Assembly: GCF_008274585.1 (NCBI RefSeq)
Contig: NZ_VTRT01000001.1
Location: 682,001-746,000, forward strand
Direction: 5' to 3'
DNA length: 64,000 bases
Source of the DNA: Pedobacter sp. BS3
GTDB taxonomy: Bacteria; Bacteroidota; Bacteroidia; Sphingobacteriales; Sphingobacteriaceae
Both the position numbers and the translations under genes were made by a program. Below the pieces are notes generated by a model. It saw only the letters and a program-made list of their open reading frames with translations. It did no database searches and was not told the DNA's origin. This document shows positions 52,365 through 60,818 of the stretch, in pieces (within the stretch, counting starts at the first letter, position 1; each line of letters begins with the position of its first letter).

Positions 52365-52491
52365 CGTGCCGCGTATTGGCGATGGGCTGGATTTTTAGCA
52401 CTGAACTTTAATCGAAGAACAAAAGTTGAATTTTGCACTTCCGTTGATACGAAGACGTTCAGCCCGCCTATCGCCAATACGATGTTAGCGG
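52365..52491 (-). other. attC-like recombination site of insert 1
   Basis: On the minus strand it reads CCGCTAAC (52491-52484), AT, then CGTATTGGCGAT, and closes with ATCGCCAATACG, a 6-nt spacer and G|TT. The 12-bp arms lie at 52372-52383 and 52470-52481 and are perfectly complementary. They are extended by GGGCTG/CAGCCC (52384-52389 with 52460-52465). The outer CCGCTAAC pairs with the circle junction GTTAGCGG. The unequal 2/6-nt spacers between core and arm mirror the unpaired spacer of real attC sites. A loop motif at 52414-52439 is shared with insert 2. Confidence 0.75.
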
Positions 52492-53051
52492 GTCGTTGTT
52501 TTTCTGTCGTATGTTTTACTATTGTCATTCTTTAAAAATCCGTCTGCAATTTTTGAAATTAACGAATGATTTAAACTCCAAGCATAATAAACTTCATTCG
52601 CCCACTTTCTTATTAGTTCAACACATTCGTTTGCCGTTGTCGCCTTAGTCAAGTCTTTTGCCGTTATGTTACCCCTTTCCAAAGGTTTTGGAACAGCAAG
52701 AAATTCACTCTGTCTGTTTAATTTATATTCATTCAGATAACCACTTAATAGCGGTGATTTTTTATAGCTCCAATGTTGATTTTTGTCAAGTATTAAATTC
52801 AATCTTGTCAAGTGAAAATGATTGCTCCACCGTCCGTGAATTTCTGGATGTTGCAAGGCGTGTGCATCAACGCTTAAAAATCTTGAAATGTGATATTCCG
52901 AATTATTAAAGTCTAAAAGTTCAAGTCCATTGTTGTAATTGTCCATACAGTCAAAAATGCCTTTTTGATAGTCCGCACCACAAAATTGACATTTCCCTTT
53001 GTCGGAAAGTGTTACACCATTTTTTGTTGCTTGGTCGATAAAGTCTTGCAT
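52485..53051 (-). CDS. DUF5946-like protein, cassette-borne
   Basis: The 188-residue protein starts MQDFIDQATKNGVTLSDKGKCQFCGADYQKG. The pattern C-x-x-CG...F-D-C...I-S-R-F-L-S-V-D-A-H-A-L-Q-H-P-E-I-H-G-R resembles the DUF5946 family (C-x-x-CG, then the (T/S)VDA-x-x-x-QHP motif). Function is unknown. The reading frame ends KTTTR-stop, the stop falling in the attC core. Its AT-rich composition differs from the neighbouring ispH and crtW. There is no obvious promoter inside the insert, so expression may depend on read-through from ispH. Confidence 0.65.
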   Translation of the reverse strand: MQDFIDQATKNGVTLSDKGKCQFCGADYQKGIFDCMDNYNNGLELLDFNNSEYHISRFLSVDAHALQHPEIHGRWSNHFHLTRLNLILDKNQHWSYKKSPLLSGYLNEYKLNRQSEFLAVPKPLERGNITAKDLTKATTANECVELIRKWANEVYYAWSLNHSLISKIADGFLKNDNSKTYDRKTTTR

Positions 53052-53146
53052 TTTCTGTTGTCTGTTTTGTCTTTACGATGTCGTTCGTTACAATGCCCGC
53101 TAACGTAGCGCTTGGCAGGTTTTTAATTTTGACTTTTGACTTGACA

Positions 53147-53995
53147 TCAGTACGTTTCCAACTGGGCTTTTACCTGCTCCATCAGCCACATCGGTGTTGA
53201 GGTGGCGCCGCAAATGCCAACCTTATCGTTGGCAGCGAACATTTCAGGGGTCAGTTCATCCGGGTTGGAAATGAAATAGGTATTTGGATTATTGGCTTTA
53301 CAGATCTCATACAGCACTTTGCCGTTGGATGATTTTTTACCGGATACAAATACAATACGGTCGAAATTTTTGACGAAATCCCGTAGCTCCTCGTCGCGGT
53401 TAGAAACCTGCCTGCAAATGGTATCATTAGCCTTTATCTCATAGCCCCGTTCCATTAGCTCGGCCTTGATCTGGTAAAATTTGTCGGTGCTTTTGGTGGT
53501 TTGGCTATACAGGGTAAACTTTGCCGGAAGATCGGCATCGTTAAGCTCTGAAATATCCTGGAAAACCAGCGCCTCGTTATTGGTTTGTCCCTGCAAACCG
53601 ATAACCTCGGCATGGCCGTGCTTACCAAAAATCAGGATTTTCTCGTCGTTATCGTACGAGCCTTTAATACGGTTTTGTAGTTTCAGCACTACAGGGCACG
53701 AAGCATCTATCAGTGTGATATTGTTCTCAAGTGCTGTTTTATAGGTTTCGGGAGCTTCACCATGTGCCCGGATCAGCACTTTTTCGTTCTTCAGCTTTTT
53801 CAGGTCATCGTGCCGGATAATGCGCAAGCCCTTTTGCTTCAACCGCTCTACTTCTTCATCGTTATGGACAATATCGCCCAGGCAGTATAAATAACCCTCC
53901 TGTTCCAGGATATCTTCGGCCATGTCGATAGCGTACACCACTCCAAAACAAAACCCCGACGAACTATCTATGGTAACCTGAAGATTGCGTTTCAT
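53147..53995 (-). CDS. ispH: 4-hydroxy-3-methylbut-2-enyl diphosphate reductase
   Basis: The 282-residue protein has the three cluster cysteines in SSGFCFGVVYAID, IDASCPVVLKLQNR and KVGICGATSTPMWLMEQV. It also has DIVHNDEEVERLK, IRAHGEAPETYK and the substrate-binding QTTKSTDKF. It makes IPP and DMAPP in the last step of the MEP pathway, feeding carotenoid synthesis. It sits in the carotenoid cluster between cruF and crtW. A cassette-like insert begins about 43 nt after its stop. Confidence 0.96.
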   Translation of the reverse strand: MKRNLQVTIDSSSGFCFGVVYAIDMAEDILEQEGYLYCLGDIVHNDEEVERLKQKGLRIIRHDDLKKLKNEKVLIRAHGEAPETYKTALENNITLIDASCPVVLKLQNRIKGSYDNDEKILIFGKHGHAEVIGLQGQTNNEALVFQDISELNDADLPAKFTLYSQTTKSTDKFYQIKAELMERGYEIKANDTICRQVSNRDEELRDFVKNFDRIVFVSGKKSSNGKVLYEICKANNPNTYFISNPDELTPEMFAANDKVGICGATSTPMWLMEQVKAQLETY

Positions 53996-54183
53996 GATAC
54001 AGGAAGTGCTGGTAATCTCGCAAAATTACGAATTAATATTTAGTTGGTCAGGTGTTTGGATGTTTTGTTTTTTGGGTAGTTGGTTAGCTTGATTTGTGAT
54101 ATCGCAGTTTTTGGTAAGCAATTCAGCAATAAAACAATCCGACAATTGAGCAATCGTAAATCTCACTACACAATACTCTTTTT

Positions 54184-54840
54184 TCAAAACGCCCAAATAT
54201 TCAACGCGGCAAAGAACAATACCTGCACAATGAACAAAACAGCGGCGGCGATATTTTTTCGCCGGAACCGGAACTGGAACAGGAAAAGCAGCATAACGAA
54301 CGAGAACAGGAACCAGGCTACGTAATTACTGAAAGGAATGTTCATATCCGCCCAGCTCCAGTAATTGTATTTTACAGCCACTGGCTCTATCAGGATATCC
54401 AGGAGCACTAATAGAACAGCGCCGAGCAGGGCTCGTTGTACCCGGTTACGTATTTGCAGCATCACCACAAAGGCGGCAACGGAATAAAGCAGCATGGACC
54501 AGTTAATACCTATCATCAGGGGAACATCCAGCAGCTTGAGCCCCAGGGTATTGCCGTATTGGTAATCGCCGAAGATAGTTCCGGTGCTTATTCCCAGCAG
54601 TTCAATAAAGAACCCGGCAAGGTAGGCCATAGTCAGGAAAAGCCAGAATGCTTTTCGCCGGTCGGGTTGTCCGGCAATGAGCAATGCCATCATGAGCAGC
54701 AAGTGAAAAGGAACCAGCTTAAGAAACAGGGGCGTCCAGACCGGGTACAGAAATCCTATCAGACCAACAGTATGAAACAGGATAATGAGTGCACAGTTAG
54801 TGCCGGGTTTCAGAAGCGGTTTATTTTTCGCCCTTTCCAT
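54184..54840 (-). CDS. CruF-type carotenoid biosynthesis membrane protein
   Basis: The 218-residue protein has about seven membrane helices. Family segments are FFIELLGISTGTIFGDYQYGNTLGLKLLDVPLMIGINWSML, with the conserved E-x-x-G-x-x-T-G...G-x-Y-x-Y...P-x-x-I-x-x-x-W pattern, and LLVLLDILIEPVAVKYNYWSW. CruF-type enzymes are carotenoid 1',2'-hydratases; close relatives are annotated only as carotenoid biosynthesis proteins. Its start overlaps the end of the upstream glycosyltransferase gene by 31 nt, so the two are coupled. Confidence 0.85.
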   Translation of the reverse strand: MERAKNKPLLKPGTNCALIILFHTVGLIGFLYPVWTPLFLKLVPFHLLLMMALLIAGQPDRRKAFWLFLTMAYLAGFFIELLGISTGTIFGDYQYGNTLGLKLLDVPLMIGINWSMLLYSVAAFVVMLQIRNRVQRALLGAVLLVLLDILIEPVAVKYNYWSWADMNIPFSNYVAWFLFSFVMLLFLFQFRFRRKNIAAAVLFIVQVLFFAALNIWAF

Positions 54841-55904
54841 GTCAGGTTACCGGATACGTGATTTTTTATCGATAAGCCTGCAATAATAAGCATATTTATT
54901 ATTTGTATGGGATGGAGCAGAACGTTGATCCATACCTTTTGGCCGGATAAGTATGCAATCATGACGCGGCTTAGGATGATCAAAGTTACGGCAAAAAACA
55001 GCAATTGGAAATTCAGATAAACAGCTACATAAATTGGTCCAAAAACAACCAGTAAAAGATAGATGAGCAGCATGGGAATATTGTCGTTAAAGCCGGCCAG
55101 GAAATTTTTGCCGAATCCCCGTATTGCTTCGCCGTAACCTGAATACATCCGGCAACGGATATAACCGTTGGCCAGCAAGGCTTCGCCTTTAAAACCTTCA
55201 GCTTTAAGCGCTTTCATAATCTCGATATCTTCTACCACACGGTTTTTAACTTGTTTATGCCATTGCCGGTTCCGGTAATTTTCCGCATCAAACAGCATGA
55301 ACTGGCCGCTGGCCGCGGCGAACGAGGGATTGTTTGACAAGCGTACCAAACGTAAAGGCAGCAGGTTCAGCAGCACAAAGTGCATGAGTGGCACTACAGT
55401 GTATTCGCCTAACGTTTTCATTTCCTGGTTGGTAAACAGGCTGAGCAAGTGCTGTCTGTTCATTTTCATGCGATGTACGGCATTGTTGATCAAGCCATCG
55501 GCAACCAGTTCATCGGCATCGAGGAATAAGAAATAGTCGCCTGTTGCGAGTTCGGCCAGTTGGTAGCAGGCGAAGTTTTTCCCAAGCCAGCCGTCGGGGA
55601 GAGGAAGTCCCTTTACCACATGGAAGCGGGAATCCTGCTTGCAGAGGCTTTCGGCGGCGGGATAAGTATGGTCGGTTGAATTATCGTCGAGCACAATAAC
55701 TTCTATGTTCTGATAATCCTGGTTCATGAGCGAGATGAGCAATCCGGGTAACGATGCTTCTTCATTACGGGCAGGAATGAGTACCGAAACCTTATCGGTA
55801 TATCGCCTGGGCGACATGGTGAGCTTCGGGTTGGAGATCATGTTGAACAGCGTAACCGTAAAGCGGAGGATCAGGAAGAAAAATATAATGTAGTATATGA
55901 TCAT
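54810..55904 (-). CDS. Glycosyltransferase family 2, carotenoid cluster (CrtQ/CruC-like)
   Basis: The 364-residue protein has an N-terminal helix, then a GT2 domain: VSVLIPARNEEASLPGLLISLMNQDYQ, VIVLDDNSTDHTYPAAES, DYFLFLDADELVADG and AASGQFMLFDAENYR. About four helices close it. It lacks a clear QxxRW motif. In carotenoid clusters such enzymes glycosylate hydroxylated carotenoids or act in related chemistry (family knowledge; the acceptor here is inferred from context). It abuts the acyltransferase (stop TAG directly followed by its ATG). Confidence 0.82.
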   Translation of the reverse strand: MIIYYIIFFFLILRFTVTLFNMISNPKLTMSPRRYTDKVSVLIPARNEEASLPGLLISLMNQDYQNIEVIVLDDNSTDHTYPAAESLCKQDSRFHVVKGLPLPDGWLGKNFACYQLAELATGDYFLFLDADELVADGLINNAVHRMKMNRQHLLSLFTNQEMKTLGEYTVVPLMHFVLLNLLPLRLVRLSNNPSFAAASGQFMLFDAENYRNRQWHKQVKNRVVEDIEIMKALKAEGFKGEALLANGYIRCRMYSGYGEAIRGFGKNFLAGFNDNIPMLLIYLLLVVFGPIYVAVYLNFQLLFFAVTLIILSRVMIAYLSGQKVWINVLLHPIQIINMLIIAGLSIKNHVSGNLTWKGRKINRF

Positions 55905-56528
55905 CTAAACAATTTTAACGCACTGTTGCTGTCGCGAACGTTCATAATGCTTGTTGTATGCGTTTTTGATAAGCTGCAGGCTGGTAAATTCTTCGGCCTG
56001 CCAGTTGTGCAGGTAAACCGTTATACCGGGCTTGCGATGCTCAAAATAATCGGTAAATAAGGCGGCTAAAACATACTGAAATTTTTTCCCTGCCGACTGT
56101 GCCAGCCGGAGCAATCCCCGCTCAAAATCTACCTGCGTAACATGCGAGGAGTACAGTTTTCCCTGCGGGAATATGACCACCAGGTTATTTTTATCCTTTA
56201 GCAATTCTCCGGCATAGTCTAATGTTTCCAGCATGTCTTTTGATCCTTTTTTAACGGAAAAAGCGCCGAGGTATTTTAGAAAGGCAACTTTACGGTAGTT
56301 TTCTTCGCTAACCATAATGTGGAACTTCCGCTTAAACAGCAGCTGGTTAAGCCGGAATAACAGGAAGCCATCCCACCAGGAAGAATGATTGGCCAGCAGC
56401 AAAATGGCCTGATCGGGATGGGTTTCTACCGCATTGAACTGAAATGTGTAGAAGTCTCTTTTTATGCTGCGGGCAATATAAAAAGAGAAAAACCAATAAA
56501 TCAGCTTATTTTTTCGCGGGCCGTACAT
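55905..56528 (-). CDS. PlsC-type acyltransferase, carotenoid cluster
   Basis: The 207-residue protein contains the acyltransferase motif I LLANHSSWWDGFLL (HxxxxD), a motif-III-like VIFPQGKLYSS, and AALFTDYFEHRKPGITVYL. PlsC-fold enzymes acylate glycerol phosphates or, in carotenoid clusters, the sugar of a glycosylated carotenoid. The position directly upstream of the glycosyltransferase supports the second possibility. There is a 92-nt gap to an Abi-like gene, which does not belong to the pathway. Confidence 0.82.
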   Translation of the reverse strand: MYGPRKNKLIYWFFSFYIARSIKRDFYTFQFNAVETHPDQAILLLANHSSWWDGFLLFRLNQLLFKRKFHIMVSEENYRKVAFLKYLGAFSVKKGSKDMLETLDYAGELLKDKNNLVVIFPQGKLYSSHVTQVDFERGLLRLAQSAGKKFQYVLAALFTDYFEHRKPGITVYLHNWQAEEFTSLQLIKNAYNKHYERSRQQQCVKIV

Positions 56529-56620
56529 CAGGGTAAAGATACCTGTACGATTGGTAAAATGAAAAAGACTGTACTAAATCAGGGCTTTATAATGGGCTCT
56601 TTTTTGCAGTCTGTCACGGA

Positions 56621-57253
56621 CTAAATTGCTTTTGCTTTTTTCAATATGTTGTTGAAACGGTCAATGTCAGTAAGTAGTTTCGGTAAATCGCGGTCAAGCC
56701 ACGCCAAGAACGTAAGCATTTCGTTGTATAAATCTTCTATGTCTTGTAAGTTGCCAAAAATCGGCTCATAATGATAAATTCTATTGCGTAATGTCCGTAT
56801 GCGATAGAGTGCATTTGCGATTGTGTCTCTTTGTCGTAAGTGTTTAGGCGTATTTTTGAAAATCAGTCTTAACGGTTTCCAAAGTAACCCCGTGTAGTGT
56901 CTGTTAAACAACCTATTCCAAAACCCAAAATTCAACTCCGCAATCATCCTGTCTGCCGTAATGGGCTTACGTTGTGCTGTTAGTTTTTGTGTTGCTTCTG
57001 AAACAAATGGCAAGAACTCAACAGGCAAATTATTTTTGAACCAATATTCATCCTGGAAATGAGCCTTCAATGCTTCATTTACAGCATTTCTCAAACTGAT
57101 TTCAAGAATGGACAGAATAGGGTAGAAGGCTTCAGAAAGTTCAATGTTTGCCTTGTAAAGCAGATAGGCTTTATCAAAGTCGTTAATCGTTTTGGCAAGA
57201 TATATGTTAAACCTTGGCGTTGATAGGTAGTATTTTAGCTGTTGTTTGGTCAT
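56621..57253 (-). CDS. Abi_2/AbiD-like (HEPN) abortive infection protein
   Basis: 210 residues from the ATG at 57253 (MTKQQLKYYLSTPRFNIYLAKTIND). It has LYKANIELSEAFYPILSILEISLRNAVNEAL, FGFWNRLFNRHYTGLLW and, near the end, IRTLRNRIYHYEPIF, which holds an R-x4-H HEPN-type RNase motif. The Abi_2 family aborts phage infection through RNA cleavage in studied cases. It sits alone inside the carotenoid cluster and is more AT-rich than its neighbours, suggesting acquisition. No attC-like end is seen next to it, unlike inserts 1 and 2. Confidence 0.8.
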   Translation of the reverse strand: MTKQQLKYYLSTPRFNIYLAKTINDFDKAYLLYKANIELSEAFYPILSILEISLRNAVNEALKAHFQDEYWFKNNLPVEFLPFVSEATQKLTAQRKPITADRMIAELNFGFWNRLFNRHYTGLLWKPLRLIFKNTPKHLRQRDTIANALYRIRTLRNRIYHYEPIFGNLQDIEDLYNEMLTFLAWLDRDLPKLLTDIDRFNNILKKAKAI

Positions 57254-57530
57254 AAAACGATATAAATTTGCGAAAATTTTTGTTCCGAGCCGAAAAATGG
57301 TGTACATTTGTTTTGTGATGCTGCTTCCTCCTCTCCCAAACTCGTGTTGGTGATGAAAGCAGCTTTAGTTTTTTATAGGAGTCTTGTTAACCCAAAATGC
57401 AAGACTAACAAAAGCAGAAGTCCCTTTAAATCCTTTTCTGTAAGTGTATATTTGTGGTAAATAATACATCTATGCGAATTAGGTAATACATCAATACGCT
57501 TATAATTGGATTACTATGGATTTGATTAAT
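57254..57530. other. Gene-free gap between the desaturase remnant and the Abi gene
   Basis: The gap contains two hairpins on either strand: GCTGCTT...AAGCAGC (about 57320-57366) and GTCTTG...CAAGAC (about 57383-57407). They could be a leader or terminator for the Abi gene. No gene is seen. Confidence 0.35.
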
Positions 57531-57533
57531 TTA

Positions 57534-57964
<431 letters not shown>

Positions 57965-57971
<7 letters not shown>

Positions 57972-58516
57972 TTCGTTGTTTTCTCTTTTTTTCGTCTGTA
58001 ATGTAGTTGTGTTAATCCTGTCTCAAACGTTTTTGTATTCACAAGTTCAAGTTCTTGTTCGGGTCTGCCGTCTTTGAAAAGTCGTGTTCCATTGCCAAGC
58101 AATACAGGAACGACAGAAATAATGAACTCATCAATTAAGTCATTTTTCAAAAGTTCGTTTATTATTTCTGCGCCACCGTCACAATAAATATTTTTTCCGT
58201 TCTCTGATTTCAGTTGTCGTACCAATTCTGTCAAGTTTCCTGTATAAAATGTTGTCTTACCAATACTTGGTCTTTCTGTCCTTGTGATAACATACACGTT
58301 CCTTTCGCCATTGTCGTAGTGAGAAACACCGATTTCTTTAAGTACATAATCATAAGTTCTTCTACCAATAATCAATGTGTCAATAGTATCTGTGAATTCT
58401 GCATAACCATAGTCTTCTCCTGCTTTTTCAACAAGCTTTAAGAAAGTAAGGTCGTCATTTGGTTTTGCGATATAGCCGTCTAAACTTGTTGCAATAAAAA
58501 GTGATATTTTTCGCAT
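57965..58516 (-). CDS. RibD C-terminal/dihydrofolate reductase-fold protein, cassette-borne
   Basis: The 183-residue protein starts MRKISLFIATSLDGYIAKPNDDLTFLKLVEK, the usual opening of stand-alone RibD_C/DHFR-fold proteins. It continues with DTLIIGRRTYDYVLKE, VYVITRTERPS, NIYCDGGAEIINELLKNDLIDEFIISVVPVLLGNGTRLF. It binds NADPH and probably reduces a pterin-like or other small substrate; it is not a close relative of trimethoprim-resistance DfrA proteins. It ends KTTNR-stop in the attC core. It follows the AraC-like gene and may be its target. Confidence 0.85.
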
Positions 58517-58588
58517 TTGTTTTAAATCTTAATGTTTCTGCAAAGTTAGTTTTAGGCGACTATTTGCACTTTGTAAAAATGCGACATT

Positions 58589-59323
58589 TTAAAGTTGTGA
58601 TGGCAAAAGTCCTGTATTTCGTTTGATTTCATTAGTAAGATGCGAATGGTCATAATAGCCACATTCAAAAGCAATATCTAAAAAACTTCGATTTTTATTT
58701 GAATTTTTGATAATGCTCAAAGCCTTTTGAAAGCGAATAATGTTTGAATATTCTTTCGGGGATAGTCCAACAAACTTTTTAAAATTCCGCTCTAATTGTC
58801 TGACAGTTGTGAAATTTCGTTTTGATAATTCGTAAATGCTGATTTGTCCGTTTGTTGAATGAATATCATTAATAACCGATTGTAACGGATTATTTTTGAT
58901 TTTTATTCTCTCGGAAAAAAATTGGTTAAAATAGTCTGATGGGCTGTTGAGAATTTTAGCGACATTAAATGAATTGGATTTTTCAAACTCAATGGTATCG
59001 TTCGTCAATTCATTTTGTGGGGCGTAATTATAGAAATTAATAAAAGTCGCTGGTTTTAGACACACGCCTACTAAATGAGTATTATTATCAATAAAACTGT
59101 CTTTAAATGAAGTCATCGCACCAACTACATACGTTTTTCCAAACTCCATAGAAAGCGAACCGTTATCTGTTAAACAAGTATCTCCCAAATTTATTAATAT
59201 GCCTGCACAACCGTCCGGAAAAACCCGTTCCCATTGTTTTTCAAGTTCGTTTCCTTTCAGCTCCCAATAAAAATGAATAAAGGGCTTTAAGTCTTTGTCA
59301 GGTTTTATCTTTTTGTACTCCAT
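58589..59323 (-). CDS. AraC-family transcriptional regulator, cassette-borne
   Basis: 244 residues from the ATG at 59323 (MEYKKIKPDKDLKPFIHFYWELKG), which begins 36 nt after the cassette end. The open frame upstream belongs to the desaturase, not to this protein. The N-terminal domain (about 1-130) is of the DUF6597 type (VFPDGCAGILINLGD). The C-terminal double HTH contains TVRQLERNFKKFVGLSPKEYSNIIRFQKAL and FLDIAFECGYYDHSHLTNEIKRNTG. It likely senses a small molecule and activates the DHFR-fold gene 72 nt downstream (inference). Confidence 0.87.
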   Translation of the reverse strand: MEYKKIKPDKDLKPFIHFYWELKGNELEKQWERVFPDGCAGILINLGDTCLTDNGSLSMEFGKTYVVGAMTSFKDSFIDNNTHLVGVCLKPATFINFYNYAPQNELTNDTIEFEKSNSFNVAKILNSPSDYFNQFFSERIKIKNNPLQSVINDIHSTNGQISIYELSKRNFTTVRQLERNFKKFVGLSPKEYSNIIRFQKALSIIKNSNKNRSFLDIAFECGYYDHSHLTNEIKRNTGLLPSQL

Positions 59324-59985
59324 TGCTTTCTGTTGTGCACTCGATACAATGACCGCTAACATCCGGGTTAATTTTTTTAGGATATACTGCCGTGCTTCCG
59401 CGATAAGTATATTCCAGTTTTGACCGCTGTTTGCCGGCGCATTAATCATCACGAACCAGTTCTCGGAGCCTTCGGGAGCATCACCGGATTGACGTTTGGA
59501 GCTGATATTGATATAAATGGTAGGATCGTTACTGATGGTTTTGGTGTTGCCAGATATGCCTGAATTCATCCTCATAATCCTCACTGAAAAAGATATTATG
59601 CAAATCCAGTTGCTCAAAGCGCTTGCTGATGCCCCAGTAAAATATCAGGGCCGAACTGCTTCTTTCCTGGCGCAGTACACGTTTAGGGAAATTCCTTTCG
59701 TTAAGCAGTTGCCTGTAAGTAAACCAAACATCCATGTTTGAAACGATGACATCCGCGTTTACCTGTTTCCCGTTTACCTCAATACCGGTTACCCTGTTTT
59801 TGTCGGTAAGAATCCTGGTAACCTTTGAACGGTAGCTGAACTTCACGCCGGTTTCCGAAGCCAGTTTCAGCAGACTCCGCACAATGCTTTGCATGCCGTC
59901 ATCGGGGAAATATGCCCCGAAATGCTGCTCGAAATGCGGAATAATGTTTAAGGTTGCGGGAGCCTAGTAAGGGTTAGAGCCGTTG

Positions 59986-60012
59986 TAGGTAGCGGATGAG
60001 GCTATCCGTTAC
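59986..60012. repeat. Palindrome at the break point of the desaturase
   Basis: GGTAGCGGAT and ATCCGTTACC, around GAGGCT at about 59988-60013, are inverted repeats with one mismatch. Desaturase-like sequence ends here, so it marks the junction with foreign DNA. Confidence 0.5.
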
Positions 60013-60121
60013 CGTTTATCACATCGAAAACCCTAAGGAAAACATTGATTTAGGACTTATCAAACTGTTAACAAAAACCAAAGAGAATATAGAAAAGTTA
60101 AAACAGATCAGGATACGGTGA
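59996..60121 (+). other. Orphan 41-codon frame, possible gene fragment
   Basis: A frame from the ATG at 59996 reads MRLSVTVYHIENPKENIDLGL, then a lysine-rich helix (KLLTKTKENIEKLKQIR) and TGA. The composition is protein-like, but I do not recognise it. It lies at the point where the carotenoid desaturase lost its N-terminal half, so it may be debris of the element that caused the deletion. Confidence 0.25.
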
Positions 60122-60166
60122 ACAGAATTTACCGGAGGCGAGTAGGTACGCGTGTTAGCATTTGTT

Positions 60167-60174
60167 TACCTTTG
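60167..60174 (+). promoter_or_regulatory. -7 element directly before the MBL hydrolase start
   Basis: TACCTTTG at 60167-60174 is followed 5 nt later by the ATG at 60180, again implying a leaderless mRNA. Confidence 0.5.
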
Positions 60175-60179
60175 CAGGT

Positions 60180-60815
60180 ATGATCCATGTCCAGTCGTTT
60201 GTTTGTAACCCTTATCAGGAAAACACCTACCTGCTGTTTGACGAAACCCGTGAGTGCGTAATTATTGACCCGGGTATGTACGGCGCCGATGAGCAGAACG
60301 AGGTTTTGAAATTTATTGCTCACGAAAAGCTGAAGCCGGTTATGCTGCTTAACACCCATTGCCATATTGACCATGTGCTGGGCAACAAGCTGGTTTACGA
60401 TACCTATGGCTTGTATCCGCAGTTTCACGAAGGCGAGCTACCGGTTATATCGGCCGTTCCGGCGTATGCGCCGCAAATGGGCATGCATTACGATGTATCG
60501 CCTTTGCCCGAAACCTTTTTACCTGAAACCGGAATCATCCGTTTTGGTAACAGTGAGCTGGAGCTGATCTTTGCCCCGGGACATTCGCCGGCTCACTTGT
60601 GTTTTTATAGCAAGGCCGATAACTTCCTGATCGGCGGTGATGTGCTGTTTCGGGGAAGCATCGGCCGAACCGATCTCCCGGGAGGAAACCACGGGCAGCT
60701 TTTAAAGAACATCCGCGAAAAGCTGTTTGCTCTTCCTGATGATTGTATCGTATATCCCGGTCACGGACCAGAAACTTCCATCGGGTTTGAAAAGCAGCAC
60801 AATCCATTCTTTTAA
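60180..60815 (+). CDS. MBL-fold metallo-hydrolase (glyoxalase II-like)
   Basis: 211 residues from the ATG at 60180 (MIHVQSFVCNPYQENTYLLFDE). Metal ligands are in LLNTHCHIDHVLGN (HxHxDH), APGHSPAHLCFYS, FLIGGDVLFRGSIGRTDLPGG and VYPGHGPETSIGFEK. The fold and the GxIGRxDLPGG segment are those of YcbL-type glyoxalase II relatives, which hydrolyse thioesters. The frame is open six codons upstream, but that part overlaps the promoter. The permease gene follows after 3 nt. Confidence 0.92.
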   Translation: MIHVQSFVCNPYQENTYLLFDETRECVIIDPGMYGADEQNEVLKFIAHEKLKPVMLLNTHCHIDHVLGNKLVYDTYGLYPQFHEGELPVISAVPAYAPQMGMHYDVSPLPETFLPETGIIRFGNSELELIFAPGHSPAHLCFYSKADNFLIGGDVLFRGSIGRTDLPGGNHGQLLKNIREKLFALPDDCIVYPGHGPETSIGFEKQHNPFF

Positions 60816-60818
60816 ACA

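Larger units (their letters stand above)
52365..53103 (-). mobile_element. Integron-cassette-like insert 1 (739 bp) between ispH and crtW
   Basis: On the minus strand the segment begins TTAGCGGGCATTGTA right after a G at 53104. It carries one gene and ends at a G (52365) after a 127-nt attC-like site. Its gene stop codon is the TAA inside CCGCTAAC. The layout (start at the T of G|TT, a single gene, attC last) is that of an integron gene cassette. If removed, the flanks join as CTACG|TTTCTC between ispH and crtW. A second insert at 57786-59359 has the same ends and orientation. No integrase gene is in the window. Confidence 0.75.

Noticed and set aside
57308-57430. A third attC-like site next to the Abi gene
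   Set aside because: The hairpins there (GCTGCTT/AAGCAGC and GTCTTG/CAAGAC) lack the CCGCTAAC/GTTAGCGG cores and no G|TT junction can be placed, so the Abi gene is not called a cassette.
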